From: Margaritispora aquatica
Lineage: Eukaryota; Ascomycota; Leotiomycetes; Helotiales; Discinellaceae
DNA: 64,000 bases
Direction of reading: 5' to 3'
Assembly: GCA_007644065.1 (NCBI GenBank)
Contig: VJWN01000035.1
Location: 1 to 64,000 of the forward strand
Shown: positions 35,296 through 47,860 of the stretch, one piece after another
Numbering within the stretch: position 1 is the stretch's first letter
Layout of the letters: every line of letters starts with the position of its first letter
Notes under the pieces: model-generated
Seen by the model: the letters and a program-made list of their open reading frames with translations, nothing else
Databases searched by the model: none
Told to the model about the DNA's origin: nothing
Program-made: the position numbers and the translations under genes

Positions 35296-36025
35296 GATGA
35301 TGATGATGATGTCTGCAAGAGCAAGGCGACTCAACTGCTAGTATTTGTTTGAGATTATCTCGAGGTTGAAGTTGGAGGATGTTGTTGGAAGGTTTTGTCG
35401 TTGGTGAAAGCTCGCCCGGGAGCATCGGTAGTTCCTCGTCATCCTGGATGCTTGGCAGCCCTCAGGGCTTACATACATCAAATTTTGATTAGGATTGAGG
35501 ACCGCAGATCAATCATGGATTGGATTGGGGGGTATGGGTATAGAGTATAGACGACTGGAGATTGTTGCTACAAGTATGATTGCCATTCAGAGTAAGATAA
35601 AAAGATAAAAAAGAAACACTGGTATTGATCATCCTATTCATCAGACTTCTGCTTTATCCGGGGCAAATCGCATTCTTCGCCTACCTCAACTTACCAATCT
35701 GCTCCCCTTGAGGCGCCAGTGGTATGCCAGGCAATCTGCAAGGTAAAGCACTCAGGTTCGTTCTACTAGAATGATTACAATTACCATTAAAATTACGGGT
35801 AGTAGATTTCTTTTCTTTGCACATGTCCGAGACGATTAATATCTCATTATATATACATTACCGAATGATACCTAACGCCGTGCGAATCCCGATTTCGGTA
35901 TAATACACTACCTGCTATGCTGTCCGTAATTCGCTCAATGCTATGCTCTAGACCAGTTTCGTTCAAATATTCTTCCGTGTAAGACAACCCGAGAATTGAA
36001 GTTCCATTACTACTCTCTCGCCTCT
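35296..36025. other. Intergenic, nothing recognised
   Basis: Upstream of Kei1 and downstream of Ypt6. A (GAT)-rich run sits at the Kei1 start. No gene is seen. Confidence 0.4.
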
Positions 36026-36899
<874 letters not shown>

Positions 36900-37243
36900 G
36901 ATGTCCGGTTATTCGAGGGGTCTGCGAGGGGTTTAGAGGATATCGAGTTCTGGTATTCGAGAGTTTGGTGATGTAGCGGCTGTGGTGGCTTGACGGGTAG
37001 AATATCGATTGAGATTCTTGTTGCAGATTGGAATTGTTGAACAAAGAAAAGGAGAGACATCATAATAACCTGGCCCTGGTCTGGCTTTCTGGAGCCTCCC
37101 GCGTGGTTGCCCCGGTCCCTATTATCCGCCGTAGTGAATCAGTATCAGCGATAACGATAAAAAAAAATTGGAATCTGAAAACCATTTTCAATCACCAACA
37201 GTGCAGTGCCCCTCAGAATTGTTCGCAACACACCTCCACCGAA
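36900..37243. promoter_or_regulatory. Bidirectional promoter, ypt6/nop53
   Basis: Only 344 bases separate the start codons of the divergent Ypt6 and Nop53 genes, so their promoters and 5' leaders must overlap or abut. A poly-A tract lies near 37158-37168. No specific factor site is claimed. Confidence 0.6.
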
Positions 37244-38607
37244 ATGCCTGTCATAAAACCCGCTTCAATTGCTCCTGGAGCGCCTGCTCAGTACAAACAG
37301 CCTTCGAGGAAAGGAAAGAAGGCTTGGCGTAAGAATGTGGACGTTACAGAGATTCAAGATGGTCTGGAAGAAGTGAGAGACGAATTGATGACCGGGTATG
37401 GGCACAAACCATTGCTAGCTGGGCATTGCTAATTCATTACAGAGGTATCATTGCTGAGAAAGACTCCGCTGATCTTTTCACACTCGATACGGCTGGTGAT
37501 GTTGCTATTCAGAAGAAAATTCTCAAGTCCTCGAAACCCCTCCGAGCGGACGAAATTATCGCTCAGCGATCCGCAGTCCCTGCTGTGTCGATGAAGAAGC
37601 GAGCTGGCGACAATACGACAAATGGAATCGCAGAGGTAAAACGCCAAAGAACAAGCTACGTCTCCCACAAAGAACTTTTGCGACTGCAGAAGGTTGCAGA
37701 CGGAAAGCAACAGAAGGTTATCGAGGTCACAGAGGCGAGCTTCGATCCATGGGATGTGCAAAGGGATATCGAGGAAGCCAAGCAGGACCCGAGATTCTCT
37801 TTTCTTGACAAAAAGCAAAAGAAGGTTGCTCCAGTCACTCTGAAACACAAGCCTATCTCCCTGGCGGCAAACGGCAAGGAAATTCCAGCAGTCAAGAAAC
37901 CTGAGGGAGGGTTCAGTTACAATCCCGTTTTCGAAGAATGGGACCAAAGACTTCAGACTGAGGGCGAGAGGGAATTGCAAGCTGAGAAGAAGAGACAAGC
38001 AGTCATCGAAGCCGAACGTGTCAAGCAAGAAGCATCCGCAAAGTCAGCAGCAGAAGCAGAAGCAGCAGAAGCAAAGGCCGATCTCTCAGAATGGGAAGAA
38101 GATTCAGCATGGGAGGGGTTCGAGAGTGGAGCTGAGGAACTCAAGGTGAATGCTAAGAGGCCAGAACGCAAAACGCAAGTGCAGCGAAACAAAATGAAGA
38201 GGCGTAAGGAGGAAGAGCGAAAAGCCAAAATGGCATCAGATATTAAGAAGAAGAACGAGCAAGTTGCTCAAGCCAAGAAGATTGCGAAGCTCCTCTCGGC
38301 CAAGGCAAAAGAACGAGCTTTAGTGGAGGACGACAATAGTGATACCAGCGAGGGCGATGATCTTGAACTACGTCGTAGAAAGTTGGGTAAGATCCAGCTT
38401 CCTGAGAGGAATCTTGAGTTGGTCTTGCCAGATGAGCTGCAAGAGTCTCTGCGGTTACTAAAACCGGAGGGTAACTTGCTTGGGGATAGATATAGAAATC
38501 TACTAGTCAGGGGCAAGCTGGAGAGCAGGAGACCGATCAGCTTTGCAAAGAAAGCAAAGAGGAAGGCAACTGAGAAGTGGACGCACAAGGATTTCATGTT
38601 GCATTGA
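37244..38607 (+). CDS. nop53: Ribosome biogenesis protein Nop53
   Basis: Exons 37244-37395 and 37443-38607 give 438 residues. The N-terminus has the family signature QPSRKGKKAWRKNVDVTEIQ, then LFTLDTAGD after the junction, both hallmarks of Nop53/PICT1. The middle and C-terminal parts are rich in Lys, Glu and Arg, with long coiled-coil-like helices (RNKMKRRKEEERKAKM) and an acidic patch (SEWEEDSAWEGFESGAEE). The C-terminus, LRLLKPEGNLLGDRYRNLLV, is the conserved Nop53 tail. In the nucleolus the protein recruits the exosome with Mtr4 through its N-terminal region to process 7S pre-rRNA in 60S maturation. The 47-nt intron starts GTATGG and ends TTACAG. Confidence 0.93.
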
Positions 38608-39095
38608 TTGGAGGCTTTTAGCGGGTGTTATTGAAATATACACATGAAATTTGCATTTTGTAGCTGGATCCATTTTTGGAGATACTCATGTTGTGTTTTC
38701 ACGACAAAACTTGAGAACTTGTTCTAGTGGTCAAGCGTCCTCAGTATCAATTATTAAGAATCGTCAACTTCTACTGTTTCATGCATGTACTTGTATCACA
38801 AGCACTATGGGTATCCTGTATGTCTATCCAGTTTGACTTGCATGTTGTACCCTTACTATACATACTTCAGTTCTACAATACAATTCAATCTTACAAAGAC
38901 CCCAACTTCCACAAATCTACTGTCTTTGCATCACTCAATCCCCCTGCTTCTCTTTGCGTGTATTCTCACTTCCCTTATCCCCCTTGATCCCAACAAGCTT
39001 CTTCAACAACTTCTTCAGTATTTCCCAAAACCTTTCCTCATCCCACTCTACACTTTCTCACCAATCTTCTCCTTCACCTCTTCCATCTTCTCCTT
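38608..39095. other. Intergenic, C/T-rich
   Basis: Between convergent genes; pyrimidine-rich in the second half. No gene is seen. Confidence 0.4.
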
Positions 39096-39560
39096 TCACG
39101 CCTTTTCCTCCTTGTCGCCCCATTTGCCTTTGCCTTTCCCCTTCCCTGCTACAATAGGATCCATATCTCCAAATTTGTCTTGCCCCATCAAAATTTTGTG
39201 GCCATCCTTATCTTTGTGGTGCTTGCCATGTTTCTTCTCCTTGGAGTCTCCAATACCGGAAACCGAGGTAAGGTCGTCTAAGTCAATGCCACCACCAAAG
39301 TGTTTTCCGAACTTTGGTTTATGCTTCATCCTGTGTCCAGCATCTGTATTCTCGGTGGTCTCGGCATCGATATCTCTGGCTAGTTTTGCAGGCGGCGAGA
39401 CCTCAATAGTAGCTAGGTGAGACGATGGAGATGAGGATGGGACAAGGGCTTCCCATATAGATATGTGTCGTGGTACATAATGAGCAACGTTTCTGATGGG
39501 GGTTGGAAGTGCGTGGACAGTGAGTATGAGGAGGAGGACTTTGGTGAAAAGATGAAGCAT
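39096..39560 (-). CDS. Small secreted Lys/Gly/His-rich protein
   Basis: ATG at 39560 gives 154 residues; longer readings use a non-ATG start. The first 18 residues (MLHLFTKVLLLILTVHAL) are a clear signal peptide. The mature part has no cysteine and is highly polar. It contains SKEKKHGKHHKDKDGHK and ends in Gly-Lys repeats (AGKGKGKGKWGDKEEKA). No family is recognised. Basic, disordered secreted proteins of this size are often cell-wall-associated or effector-like, but there is no direct evidence. It may have additional exons. Confidence 0.6.
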   Translation of the reverse strand: MLHLFTKVLLLILTVHALPTPIRNVAHYVPRHISIWEALVPSSSPSSHLATIEVSPPAKLARDIDAETTENTDAGHRMKHKPKFGKHFGGGIDLDDLTSVSGIGDSKEKKHGKHHKDKDGHKILMGQDKFGDMDPIVAGKGKGKGKWGDKEEKA

Positions 39561-40171
39561 TGTTATAATTAGGCTTACTTGCGAATTATGATTCAGGCCA
39601 TTCACTGGATATAGTACTGGAAGGAAGTGATGCTTGTATAGACAAAAGTTGACGGAAATCTAGAAGAAGAGTCGCAGAGAATAAGAACAATTGAAATGAG
39701 GAAACTCAAACAGCCAATATACAGGATGCGGATGACATGTTATCTGATGATGGCATAAGCCCCTCATCTCTGGGTGTATGTGTTGCTGTTCGCTGACACT
39801 ATCCGTAGTGATAATTTTAGTTCATGTGGACTCTATGAGCATGAAGACTTCTCGCTAAGAGTGAGGGGGGTCGCGGTAGTGGGTGGAGCAGTGGGGTGGT
39901 TCGAACTCTCTATTATCCAAAGAAAAGTCTCTAGTCAACATGATCTCTCGAAGCAAGGAAAAAGAGCGATTAAGATCCTAGACAAACTAGATCGATAGGG
40001 TAGAGTTGGCTACTGAGCTAAGTCTATGGTCGGTGATGTTCTCCTCAAGAATACCAAGTTTCAAGATTCCTCTAAATGCTATTTAGCGACCTTTCTGTGA
40101 ACGTTATAGATTTCTATCTTGATATTCAAAGATCAACTGCGTTCTACCAGTATCCAATGGCAAGCTTTAGA
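39561..40171. other. Intergenic, nothing recognised
   Basis: Promoter side of the small secreted protein and 3' side of the uridine kinase gene. No gene is seen. Confidence 0.4.
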
Positions 40172-41858
40172 TCAACATCTAAAATACTTCTTCTCAATCC
40201 ACCTCTCCTCCAGATCGGCCACCAATGTACAAACCACAACCTTGACGTCAGGAAAGACTGTTGTAAGCCTATTCAATCCCAATTTACCAGCAAAATACGT
40301 GACGAAAACTATCTTTTCCTCCGGAACCCCATGATCAACAAGAACCTGCACGGCCATAAGTGCTGCTCCTCCGCTGGACATCTGGGGGTCCAGCAGTAAG
40401 ACACTGTCGTGTGATTTGATATCTTCTGGGAGCTTAAGATAATGCAGCTCCGGCTCTCCGGTACGAACGTTGGACTGAATAAGGAGGCGGCCGGTCATAC
40501 AGTCTGGTATCACACGCTTCAGACCAGTCTCGAACACGGAGCCAGCGCGTAGGATCACTACGGCGCTGGTCTCTCCGATTGCTTGGAGGCCACTGTATTT
40601 GTTTCCGATGGGGGTCTCTACAAGTTTTTCTTTGAAGTAAACATTATTCATCGCACTGAGACTGTCAGTTGTGCTGGCTAGTGAGATCTGAACGGCACTC
40701 ACTTCTCCACAAGCAATGCAGCTACTCGGTCGAAATAGAAAATGAAATCCTCGGCAGACGTATCAATGTCTTGAATGATGGTGTTCATACCTCTGATCTG
40801 AGAGGTTTGGGGGAGAATGATGACCTTATTGGACAGTGGGTCGTCCTCAGAACTTTGGCCCAATTTCTTGAGCGCGGCTCGATGAGCTTGCGACTTCTCC
40901 ACTAATCTTCGCTCAATGTAATGGATTACCATTGCTAGGAGAAATAAGCTTCTATATTCGACGATCCTGAGGTAACTCACACATGGCAATTCTATTTTCC
41001 ACGCCTCTGGGAACAATGATATCTCCAAATGTTAGCCATAGTAACTGTATTGTGAAGGTTTACATACCCGCGACCTTGCGTTGAGGATCAACATATCTCT
41101 CACAATTAGGCTTCACAAAGGCAAACCACTGCTTGATACATCCCTCGACATCTCGGCCACGCTCGGCCACATCTCTTAGGACTACGAAGTGTCAGAATAT
41201 GGACAACTGATGAGTAGACCAACTCACTTCTTCGGGACAAGCAAGTATCTGCATCAGCTTCACAGAAGATCTGCTGAAATGTTAGCTTAATTGGCGAACT
41301 GGAATGGACTTGCGCGCCTTCATATCAAGCAATGCTAACACTCTTGGGTCATGAAAGGCAAGGATACCTTCCAAGATCAAGACATGAGGCGAGTAGATTG
41401 ATGTAGTCTCTTTCTGACGTGCATGTTTCGCGAAGGAGTATACTGGAATCTCAGCTCGCTTGCTTGCATTTTATTAGTTTCAATTTTATTACATTAATAC
41501 CAGAGGGTTCCTACCCTGCCTTCAGATCCCGCAAACGATTATACAATTCATCAAAGTCAATAGCATCAGGAGAATCAAAATCGTACTCATTCAAGAATGC
41601 CTTACGGGATCCTTCTGCTGATAAGGTCTTGTAAAACGAGTCCTTGAATGATCAGCGGATTTGAACAACTAGATGGACTTTCGCGATTACCATAGAGAGA
41701 ATCACAACCCATGGGAGATTCAATTTTGAGACAATCGCATGTGAGATTGTAGATTTACCTGAACCCGAGCTTCCACAGACCCCGATAATCACAACATCTG
41801 CCCATGGAGGGCTGTAGTGAGCTCGCCTGCTCACAACATCGGATACTGGTAGTGCCAT
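40172..41858 (-). CDS. urk1: Uridine kinase with C-terminal UPRT-like domain
   Basis: Phosphorylates uridine and cytidine in pyrimidine salvage. It has about eight exons; ATG at 41858 (start MALPVSDVVSRRAHYSPPW), stop at 40172. The kinase half has the P-loop GVCGSSGSGKST, then DSFYK, NEYDFDSPDAIDFD, the lid (KHARQKETT), LILEGILAFHDPRV and VLRDVAERGRD. The second half is a uracil phosphoribosyltransferase-like fold: ILRAGSVFETGLKRV, YLKLPEDI and VLLLDPQMSSGGAAL. In true UPRTs the last motif ends in ATGG; here it is SSGG, so phosphoribosyltransferase activity is doubtful, as for other eukaryotic uridine kinases that keep this domain. Cytosolic. The whole arrangement matches the usual eukaryotic Urk1 fusion. 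Confidence 0.92.
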
Positions 41859-42393
41859 GACTGATGTAGGAATCCGCAGAGCCGCAAATGTATGCAGCTA
41901 GATCAAGAAGCCTATCAAATCAAAAGAAGCCTATCAAATCAAGTGAACCCAGACGAGATATTGATGGTGAGATTTGGGTATTGGGAGGTTGTCGAAGCAA
42001 TACTCAAGACTACGATATGATGACTGTTATTCTTTAGTCAGATCATATTGTTAACAAAGAAATATAACAACTTCCAACCTCCCTCTCACTTTGGAAATAT
42101 TTATCGATGGACTGGACTTTCGGGTGCTGCACTTCAGGGTCGTTGTGATTAGGTAAGTCCCACTGTATCATGTGAGTAATAAAGTAGTCCTAATCCGGCT
42201 AGCTTGGATAATACACCTTAGCCTCTTCAAATCTGAAAGCCGCACATCTCTTTTCCTTCCTCTCTTCCAATCCAGACATTTCATCTTTCGAAGTATCTGC
42301 AAGCTTGCAGGTATGCGTGGTGCTGGACACTCCAGCCCTCCTGCGCATTTTCGTCTAACACATGGAGACTAGTTAATATCTGTCTTCGCAAGT
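41859..42393. other. Intergenic between divergent genes, with short duplication
   Basis: Separates the uridine kinase and Gid8 starts. The 17-mer AGAAGCCTATCAAATCA occurs twice in a row near 41907-41943. No gene is seen. Confidence 0.5.
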
Positions 42394-43589
42394 ATGGTTA
42401 GTATTCTACCTCGTTCTGCAGAGATCTTGAGCACAAACTGATTTGACCAAGGCGTCTTCTACTGCCTCTACTGCTACTCCGGTTCGACACGCTTTCGAGC
42501 GTCGCGCCGAAGATGTCAAACCTATGAAAAGGTATGCGCACTCCCTCTCTCACTTCTTCCACAATCTCCCCTTACGGTGCGATCTTGTGGATTTCGGTGC
42601 TTTATTATGATGACTATTTATCAACTGGGAATCTCTCCTAAAAATTACGTATGCGGAGAAACACATTTAGTTGGCTTTCTGATTTGTTGCCCTGAGCTTT
42701 TCTCTTCAACCCCGCCTTTGCAATTATACCTTGCTAACCTTGGGCATTGACAGTGACATCAATTCACTCATTCTTGACTATCTAACGACCGAAGGATATC
42801 CTTCTGCTGCTGAGAAGTTCTCGAGCGAGGCCAATCTGCGTCCGCAGCAGGAGAAGGAATCGGTGAAGTCGCGCCGGGAAATCCAGCAGTATATCCACTC
42901 TGGACATATACAAGAGGCGATTGATGGGATCAATGAGCTCGAGTCTTCAGTTAGTCTCCATCCACCCTAGCTGTTCCCCCTTGCGAAGATTAGACATGAG
43001 TTATGCACCACTCATATAGCCTTCGGGTCGTTGATGAGAGAAAATACCTTCAGTCCTCAGAATGAGCAAACACGATACCTTCACAGATTATTGGACATTT
43101 TTCACAAGCAGAAGCTAATTTGTTGATAAGGTACTCGATAAAGATCCTTCCCTACATTTTGCACTCCTCCGTCTCCAATTGGTTGAGCTCATTCGTACAT
43201 GCAATGCGACACCAGGTGGGGACATCGAGCCCGCCTTAACATTTGCTACCACGCATTTGGCTCCTAGAGCTCCTACAAACAAAGAGTTTATGGAGGATCT
43301 CGAGAGGACAATGGCTCTTTTAGTCTTCCCCTCGGACAGCCTAGAACCTCAGCTTGCTGCCCTTCTGCAACCTGGTCTGAGACAATCCGTCGCGGACAGA
43401 GTGAATAAGGCCATTTTGACTAGTCAAGCTCAACGTCGCGATGCGGCTATTAGAAGTTTGGTTCGTCTTCGAGCCTGGGCTGAAGACACAGCGAGAGGAG
43501 CCAAGAAGGACCTCCCTGCACGTCTAGGCCTTGATGGGTTGGAAGGAGCAGCTTCGCATGCATCCTCAGATGAGCTGATGACCACTTGA
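42394..43589 (+). CDS. gid8: Gid8-like LisH/CTLH/CRA protein of the GID ubiquitin ligase
   Basis: Subunit of the GID/CTLH E3 ligase that degrades gluconeogenic enzymes when glucose returns. Proposed exons are 42394-42396 (ATG only), 42452-42531, 42754-42949 and 43131-43589, giving 245 residues; all phases agree. LisH is in SLILDYLTTEGYPSAAEKF, CTLH in SRREIQQYIHSGHIQEAIDGI, and CRA in LTFATTHLAPRAP and TMALLVFP. The C-terminal end is RLRAWAEDTARGAKKDLP. Introns 2 and 3 are long for this locus (222 and 181 nt). The start exon is only the ATG, spliced at GTTAGT; a different 5' exon is possible. Ortholog naming is by domain order and length. Confidence 0.85.
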
Positions 43590-44132
43590 CAGCCCTATTT
43601 CGGCTTGTATGAACAATAATGTAAGGGAGGCGTTAATTGATAGGGATTGGCATATACTGGATCAGGAGTAATGGGTTCCTGTACTGAAAGTCAGGTCTGG
43701 GGAGTTTGGTGTTGGAGATACATGGCTTTGAAAGACGGTTCAGCCGAGTTATCATGATATAGGCATGATTCAGACGATGTTTACAATGAAGAATTTGCTC
43801 ACACCCATTTCTGAACTCAAACTCTTACCTAATTGATTACCTGTATGCAAGGAATAGTTTTCTTTTTTCTCGTGGGTCATCTCAGTGATTGGTGCCGCTC
43901 ATCTGATCCACTGTGGGTGCAGCCGACTGAACCGCAAGGCATTGACATGCCTGTAAACTACGTCCATATCTACGTCAGACATATCGAGATAAGGAGCTCA
44001 GCTTCGCGGCAGGAACGTGATCTTGACGACAGCAACACACCAGTATTCACCCTGAATTTACATGTTCAAGCTCTGCCAGTATGTCTAGTTGACCAAAGAA
44101 GCTCCAGAATACCCGCAGATTACCAATTGGCC
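43590..44132. other. Intergenic, promoter of NAD(P)H dehydrogenase
   Basis: The reading frame of the dehydrogenase stays open upstream to about 43833, but that part has no mitochondrial-presequence character, so it is treated as leader. No other gene is seen. Confidence 0.45.
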
Positions 44133-46235
44133 ATGCTACGCCAAAGACCTGTTCAGCGCATTGCGCGAGACTGGACGAAGACATCTACGCAGAGGACATT
44201 TAGCTCACAGACAATCTCAAGACTTCAGCGAAGTACAACGCAGCTGCATAGTAGTCGGCTGTCAATTCTTTCAAGCCCTTTGATACGAGAATCACGGTTA
44301 CTTCGATCGCAACAATCGATACGATGGATATCTGGTAAACCATTACCGCAAAAGAAGCACTGGTTCATGAACCTTTGCTACCGATCTGCTGCATACTTTG
44401 GAGGGGCAGTCGTCATTCTGGGAGCTGGTGTCTTTGCCTTCTTTCTCTACGATGCTTCCACATATAGAGAAGACCTATCCTATCGCGACATTCAGGTCTC
44501 AGCTATCGCCTTGACTCCACGACTTGGCGGACCAAAGAACCTGCCGATTGCAGAGGTGCTCGTAGATGATGATGACTGTACAGAGATGCAGAATCAAAAA
44601 TACAAGCCAAAGCTGGTGGTGCTTGGAGGAGGATGGGGAAGTGTTGCGCTGCTGAAGACACTCAATCCTGGAGAATACCATGTCACTCTGGTCTCGCCGA
44701 CAAATTACTTTCTTTTCACACCTATGCTGCCATCAGCAACGGTTGGCACACTTGAGTTCAGGTCCCTGGTGGAGCCCATCCGTCGCATTGTTGCAAAGGT
44801 CCGCGGTCATTTCATAAGAGCCAAAGCCGAGAACATCGAGTTTTCTGAAAAGTTAGTGGAGCTTTCCCAGGTAGATGGTAATGGTAATGAAGTGAGATTC
44901 TATCTTCCATATGATAAGCTAGTCATCGGAGTAGGCTCAACCACAAATCCGCACGGTGTAAAAGGATTGGAGAACTGCAATTTCTTGAAGGATATCGATG
45001 ATGCACAAAAAATCAAGAACAAGATCCTGTCGAACCTGGAATATGCCTGCTTACCAACTACCACGGATGAGGAGCGTAGGAGGCTACTCTCATTTGTTGT
45101 TAGTGGAGGTGGTCCAACTGGTGTCGAATTTGCAGCTGAGTTGTTTGATCTGTTGAACGAAGACTTGACTGCCCATTTCCCAAAGATTCTGCGGAATGAG
45201 ATTTCTGTTCACCTGATCCAAAGCAGAGGACACATTTTGAATACATATGACGAGAATCTTTCTAAATATGCAGAGGCACGCTTTGCTCGAGACCAGGTTG
45301 AGATTCTGACAAATTCAAGAGTGAAAGAGGTTCAGAAGGATAAGATCATCTTCACCCAAAAGGGTCCTAATGGAGAGACTGTTACGAAGGAACTTCCTAT
45401 GGGATTCTGTCTATGGTCGACAGGAGTGTCACAAACTGAGTTCTGCCAGAGGGTGTCCGCCGCTCTTGGATCAGTACAAACAAACCAGCACGCTCTAGAG
45501 ACTGATAGTCACCTGCGATTGAATGGCACCCCCCTTGGAGACGTCTACGCAATCGGAGACTGCTCAACAGTACAAAATAATGTCGCCGATCATCTGGTTA
45601 CGTTCTTACGAACTCTGGCATGGGAGAAGGGTTTGGACCCGGAAACTATGCAAATCACATTCGGTGAATGGCGAGAAGTTGCACAGAAAGTACGAAAGCG
45701 ATTTCCCCAAGCATCTGATCATTTGAAGCGTCTTGATAAACTCTTCGCAGCCTACGACAAGGACCAATCTGGTACTCTTGACTTTGGTGAAATGCGAGAA
45801 CTTCTTCAACAAATCGATAGCAAGCTCACCTCTCTACCGGCCACTGCTCAGCGTGCCAACCAGCAAGGTCTGTATTTAGGACACAAGTTCAACAAGCTGG
45901 CACGAGCTGCGCCTGGTCTGACACTCAATGATGTGCGTGACGGTGATTTGGACGAAGCTGTTTACAAGGCCTTCGAATACCACAATCTTGGCAGCTTAGC
46001 CTATATTGGCAATTCTGCAGTGTTTGACTTTGGCGGCGGATGGAACTTCACTGGTGGATTGTGGGCGGTGTATGCCTGGAGGAGTGTATACTTTGCACAA
46101 AGTGTTAGCTTGAGGACGAGGATATTGCTGGCTATGGACTGGAGCAAGAGGGCCTTGTTTGGAAGAGGTGAGTGATCTCCTGCGAATTGAACTTGTTGCA
46201 AATGCTAATTGGTGATAGATTTGATGAATTGGTAG
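44133..46235 (+). CDS. nde1: External mitochondrial NAD(P)H dehydrogenase with EF-hand
   Basis: Type-II enzyme on the outer face of the inner mitochondrial membrane that passes electrons from cytosolic NAD(P)H to ubiquinone. Exons 44133-46167 and 46219-46235 give 683 residues; the second exon supplies the family's ending, GRDLMNW. The first 65 residues are an Arg/Ser/Gln-rich presequence (MLRQRPVQRIARDW). A membrane anchor follows (FGGAVVILGAGVFAFFLY). The FAD fold is VVLGGGWGSVALL and the nucleotide fold is FVVSGGGPTGVEFA. Strand 2 of that fold ends with Gln363 where NADH enzymes have Glu, suggesting NADPH use. One EF-hand loop, DKDQSGTLDFGE, lies at about residue 541, implying calcium control as in Neurospora NDE-1. 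Confidence 0.94.
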
Positions 46236-47860
46236 AGCGAAGAGGTGGAATAGTACATCATCCTGTAGTCATGGTGGGTGGTGGGGAAGCACTTCTGGTG
46301 TAAATGATAGAGTGTACTTTACGAGCATCGAGCAATGCAATCAAAGCCTTTTTTTGTGTTATCACTATATGTTTGATCGAATTTTCTCTCTTGTAGACTG
46401 GACAGCCTTCATTGCCACGTAGAACAGGTAGCCGCAAGTGCTATTTTCCACAGAATTTCATGACAGTAGTTGGTTTAACTAACCTAGGATTTCCCGGCAT
46501 CACTCTATTACTGACACTTCTCTCCTCCGACACGAGTGCCTATACAATGTCGAAGTGTGCCCTCAAAATGACAATGCTTCTTTGCTCTTAAACTGATCCT
46601 GCCATGAAATTACCAAGCTTCGAAATGTGCAAAACTCGCCTAGAAATACCACACCTACAAGTCGACAATCTTTGTGGGGCATGATTCTACTGATCACAAG
46701 TAGATTCCAACGGGACTCTCGATATATGAACAACAGGATGAGACACAGGCTTTTTGGTCGTAATGTTACTGCTATTAGTTACCTGTCAATAGCTTCCTTC
46801 TAACTTAGCTTGCGTGCGCAAATTCCTCAAAATTACGAGGTATAAAGGTTCCTTTTTTTCTTCTTGAACGTGTAAATATAGCACTTGAGTATCTTGTAAG
46901 GTAATTTTGGAAAAATTTTGTGTCTTTACTTGTGATAGTGCGAAAATAGCTTTACTAGAGATGATCGTGATTTTGGTTAATTTGGTTGAAAACACTTTTT
47001 ACTGCATGCTGTTGTTATCCTGCCAGTATCTGGTATCTCCATTCCCGTACTCGAGAAAAAAACTTCATTATCAATATATAAGAGTGAGAACGTGTTATCT
47101 TCGCTGTTTGCATGTTGTCAAGAAATCTGACTCACAGTAATATCTTTGCTCTGAATATCTCACATGCAAAGGAATATCTCACAAGTACATATTTGTTACA
47201 ACATATGCAATATCATCCGTGAGTTTTCAGGTCTTATAGCAAGCAGTTGAGCTTGCTATATGTTGAAATTCTGAAGACGATACATTACTGTCCAAAGTTG
47301 TGATCGATGTATCTTCGCAAGATTCATTTCAAACGCACTTTAGCTATCAGCTCATATTAATGATACTGTATAGAGACTTTTTCTATCTATATATTAGATA
47401 TAATGTTTTATAGGATTTTAGTTAGGAAGGGGGGGGGCACTTTACATAATTCTGTTATTTGTTGCTCGCTTAGCCTTTAAGCTCGTGTTCTCCCTATTCA
47501 TACTTTGATTTTTATCATTGCTTTTAGGCAGGAGCAAAATTTTCTCCTTTAAAGATTGAGCTACTGAAGGATTTACTGAGTCAAATCTTTTTATTTATTT
47601 AAAGAAACTACGCTGGAGCTCCAGCTATCATGTTGGAATGGTCAAGAAGGGATCTGCTGATTAGACTTCAGGGGGTGATATTGCTGATAGAGCGAGACTC
47701 TAACATTTTACGAATATCCCAAAAGTCTTTCACCAAATGGTAGCAGGCAAGCAATAATGGTAGACCACGTTCACAACAAACTTTGACCTGAAAATACAAG
47801 GCGACGAAAAAGTGGACAACAATAACATAACACATAACACACAACCTCAACCCTCCTCGT
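46236..47860. other. Long intergenic region, AT-rich in part
   Basis: About 1.6 kb between convergent genes. Runs of A/T and a G-run near 47430 are present. Frames are short and featureless. No gene, tRNA or transposon was recognised. Confidence 0.45.

Noticed and set aside
38722..38800. A-box-like string TTCTAGTGGTCAAG suggesting a tRNA
   Set aside because: No B-box (GGTTCGAATCC-like) follows at the right distance, and no cloverleaf can be drawn.
43833..44132. 100-residue upstream extension of the NAD(P)H dehydrogenase
   Set aside because: The extension lacks mitochondrial targeting features, whereas the ATG at 44133 opens directly into a typical Arg-rich presequence.
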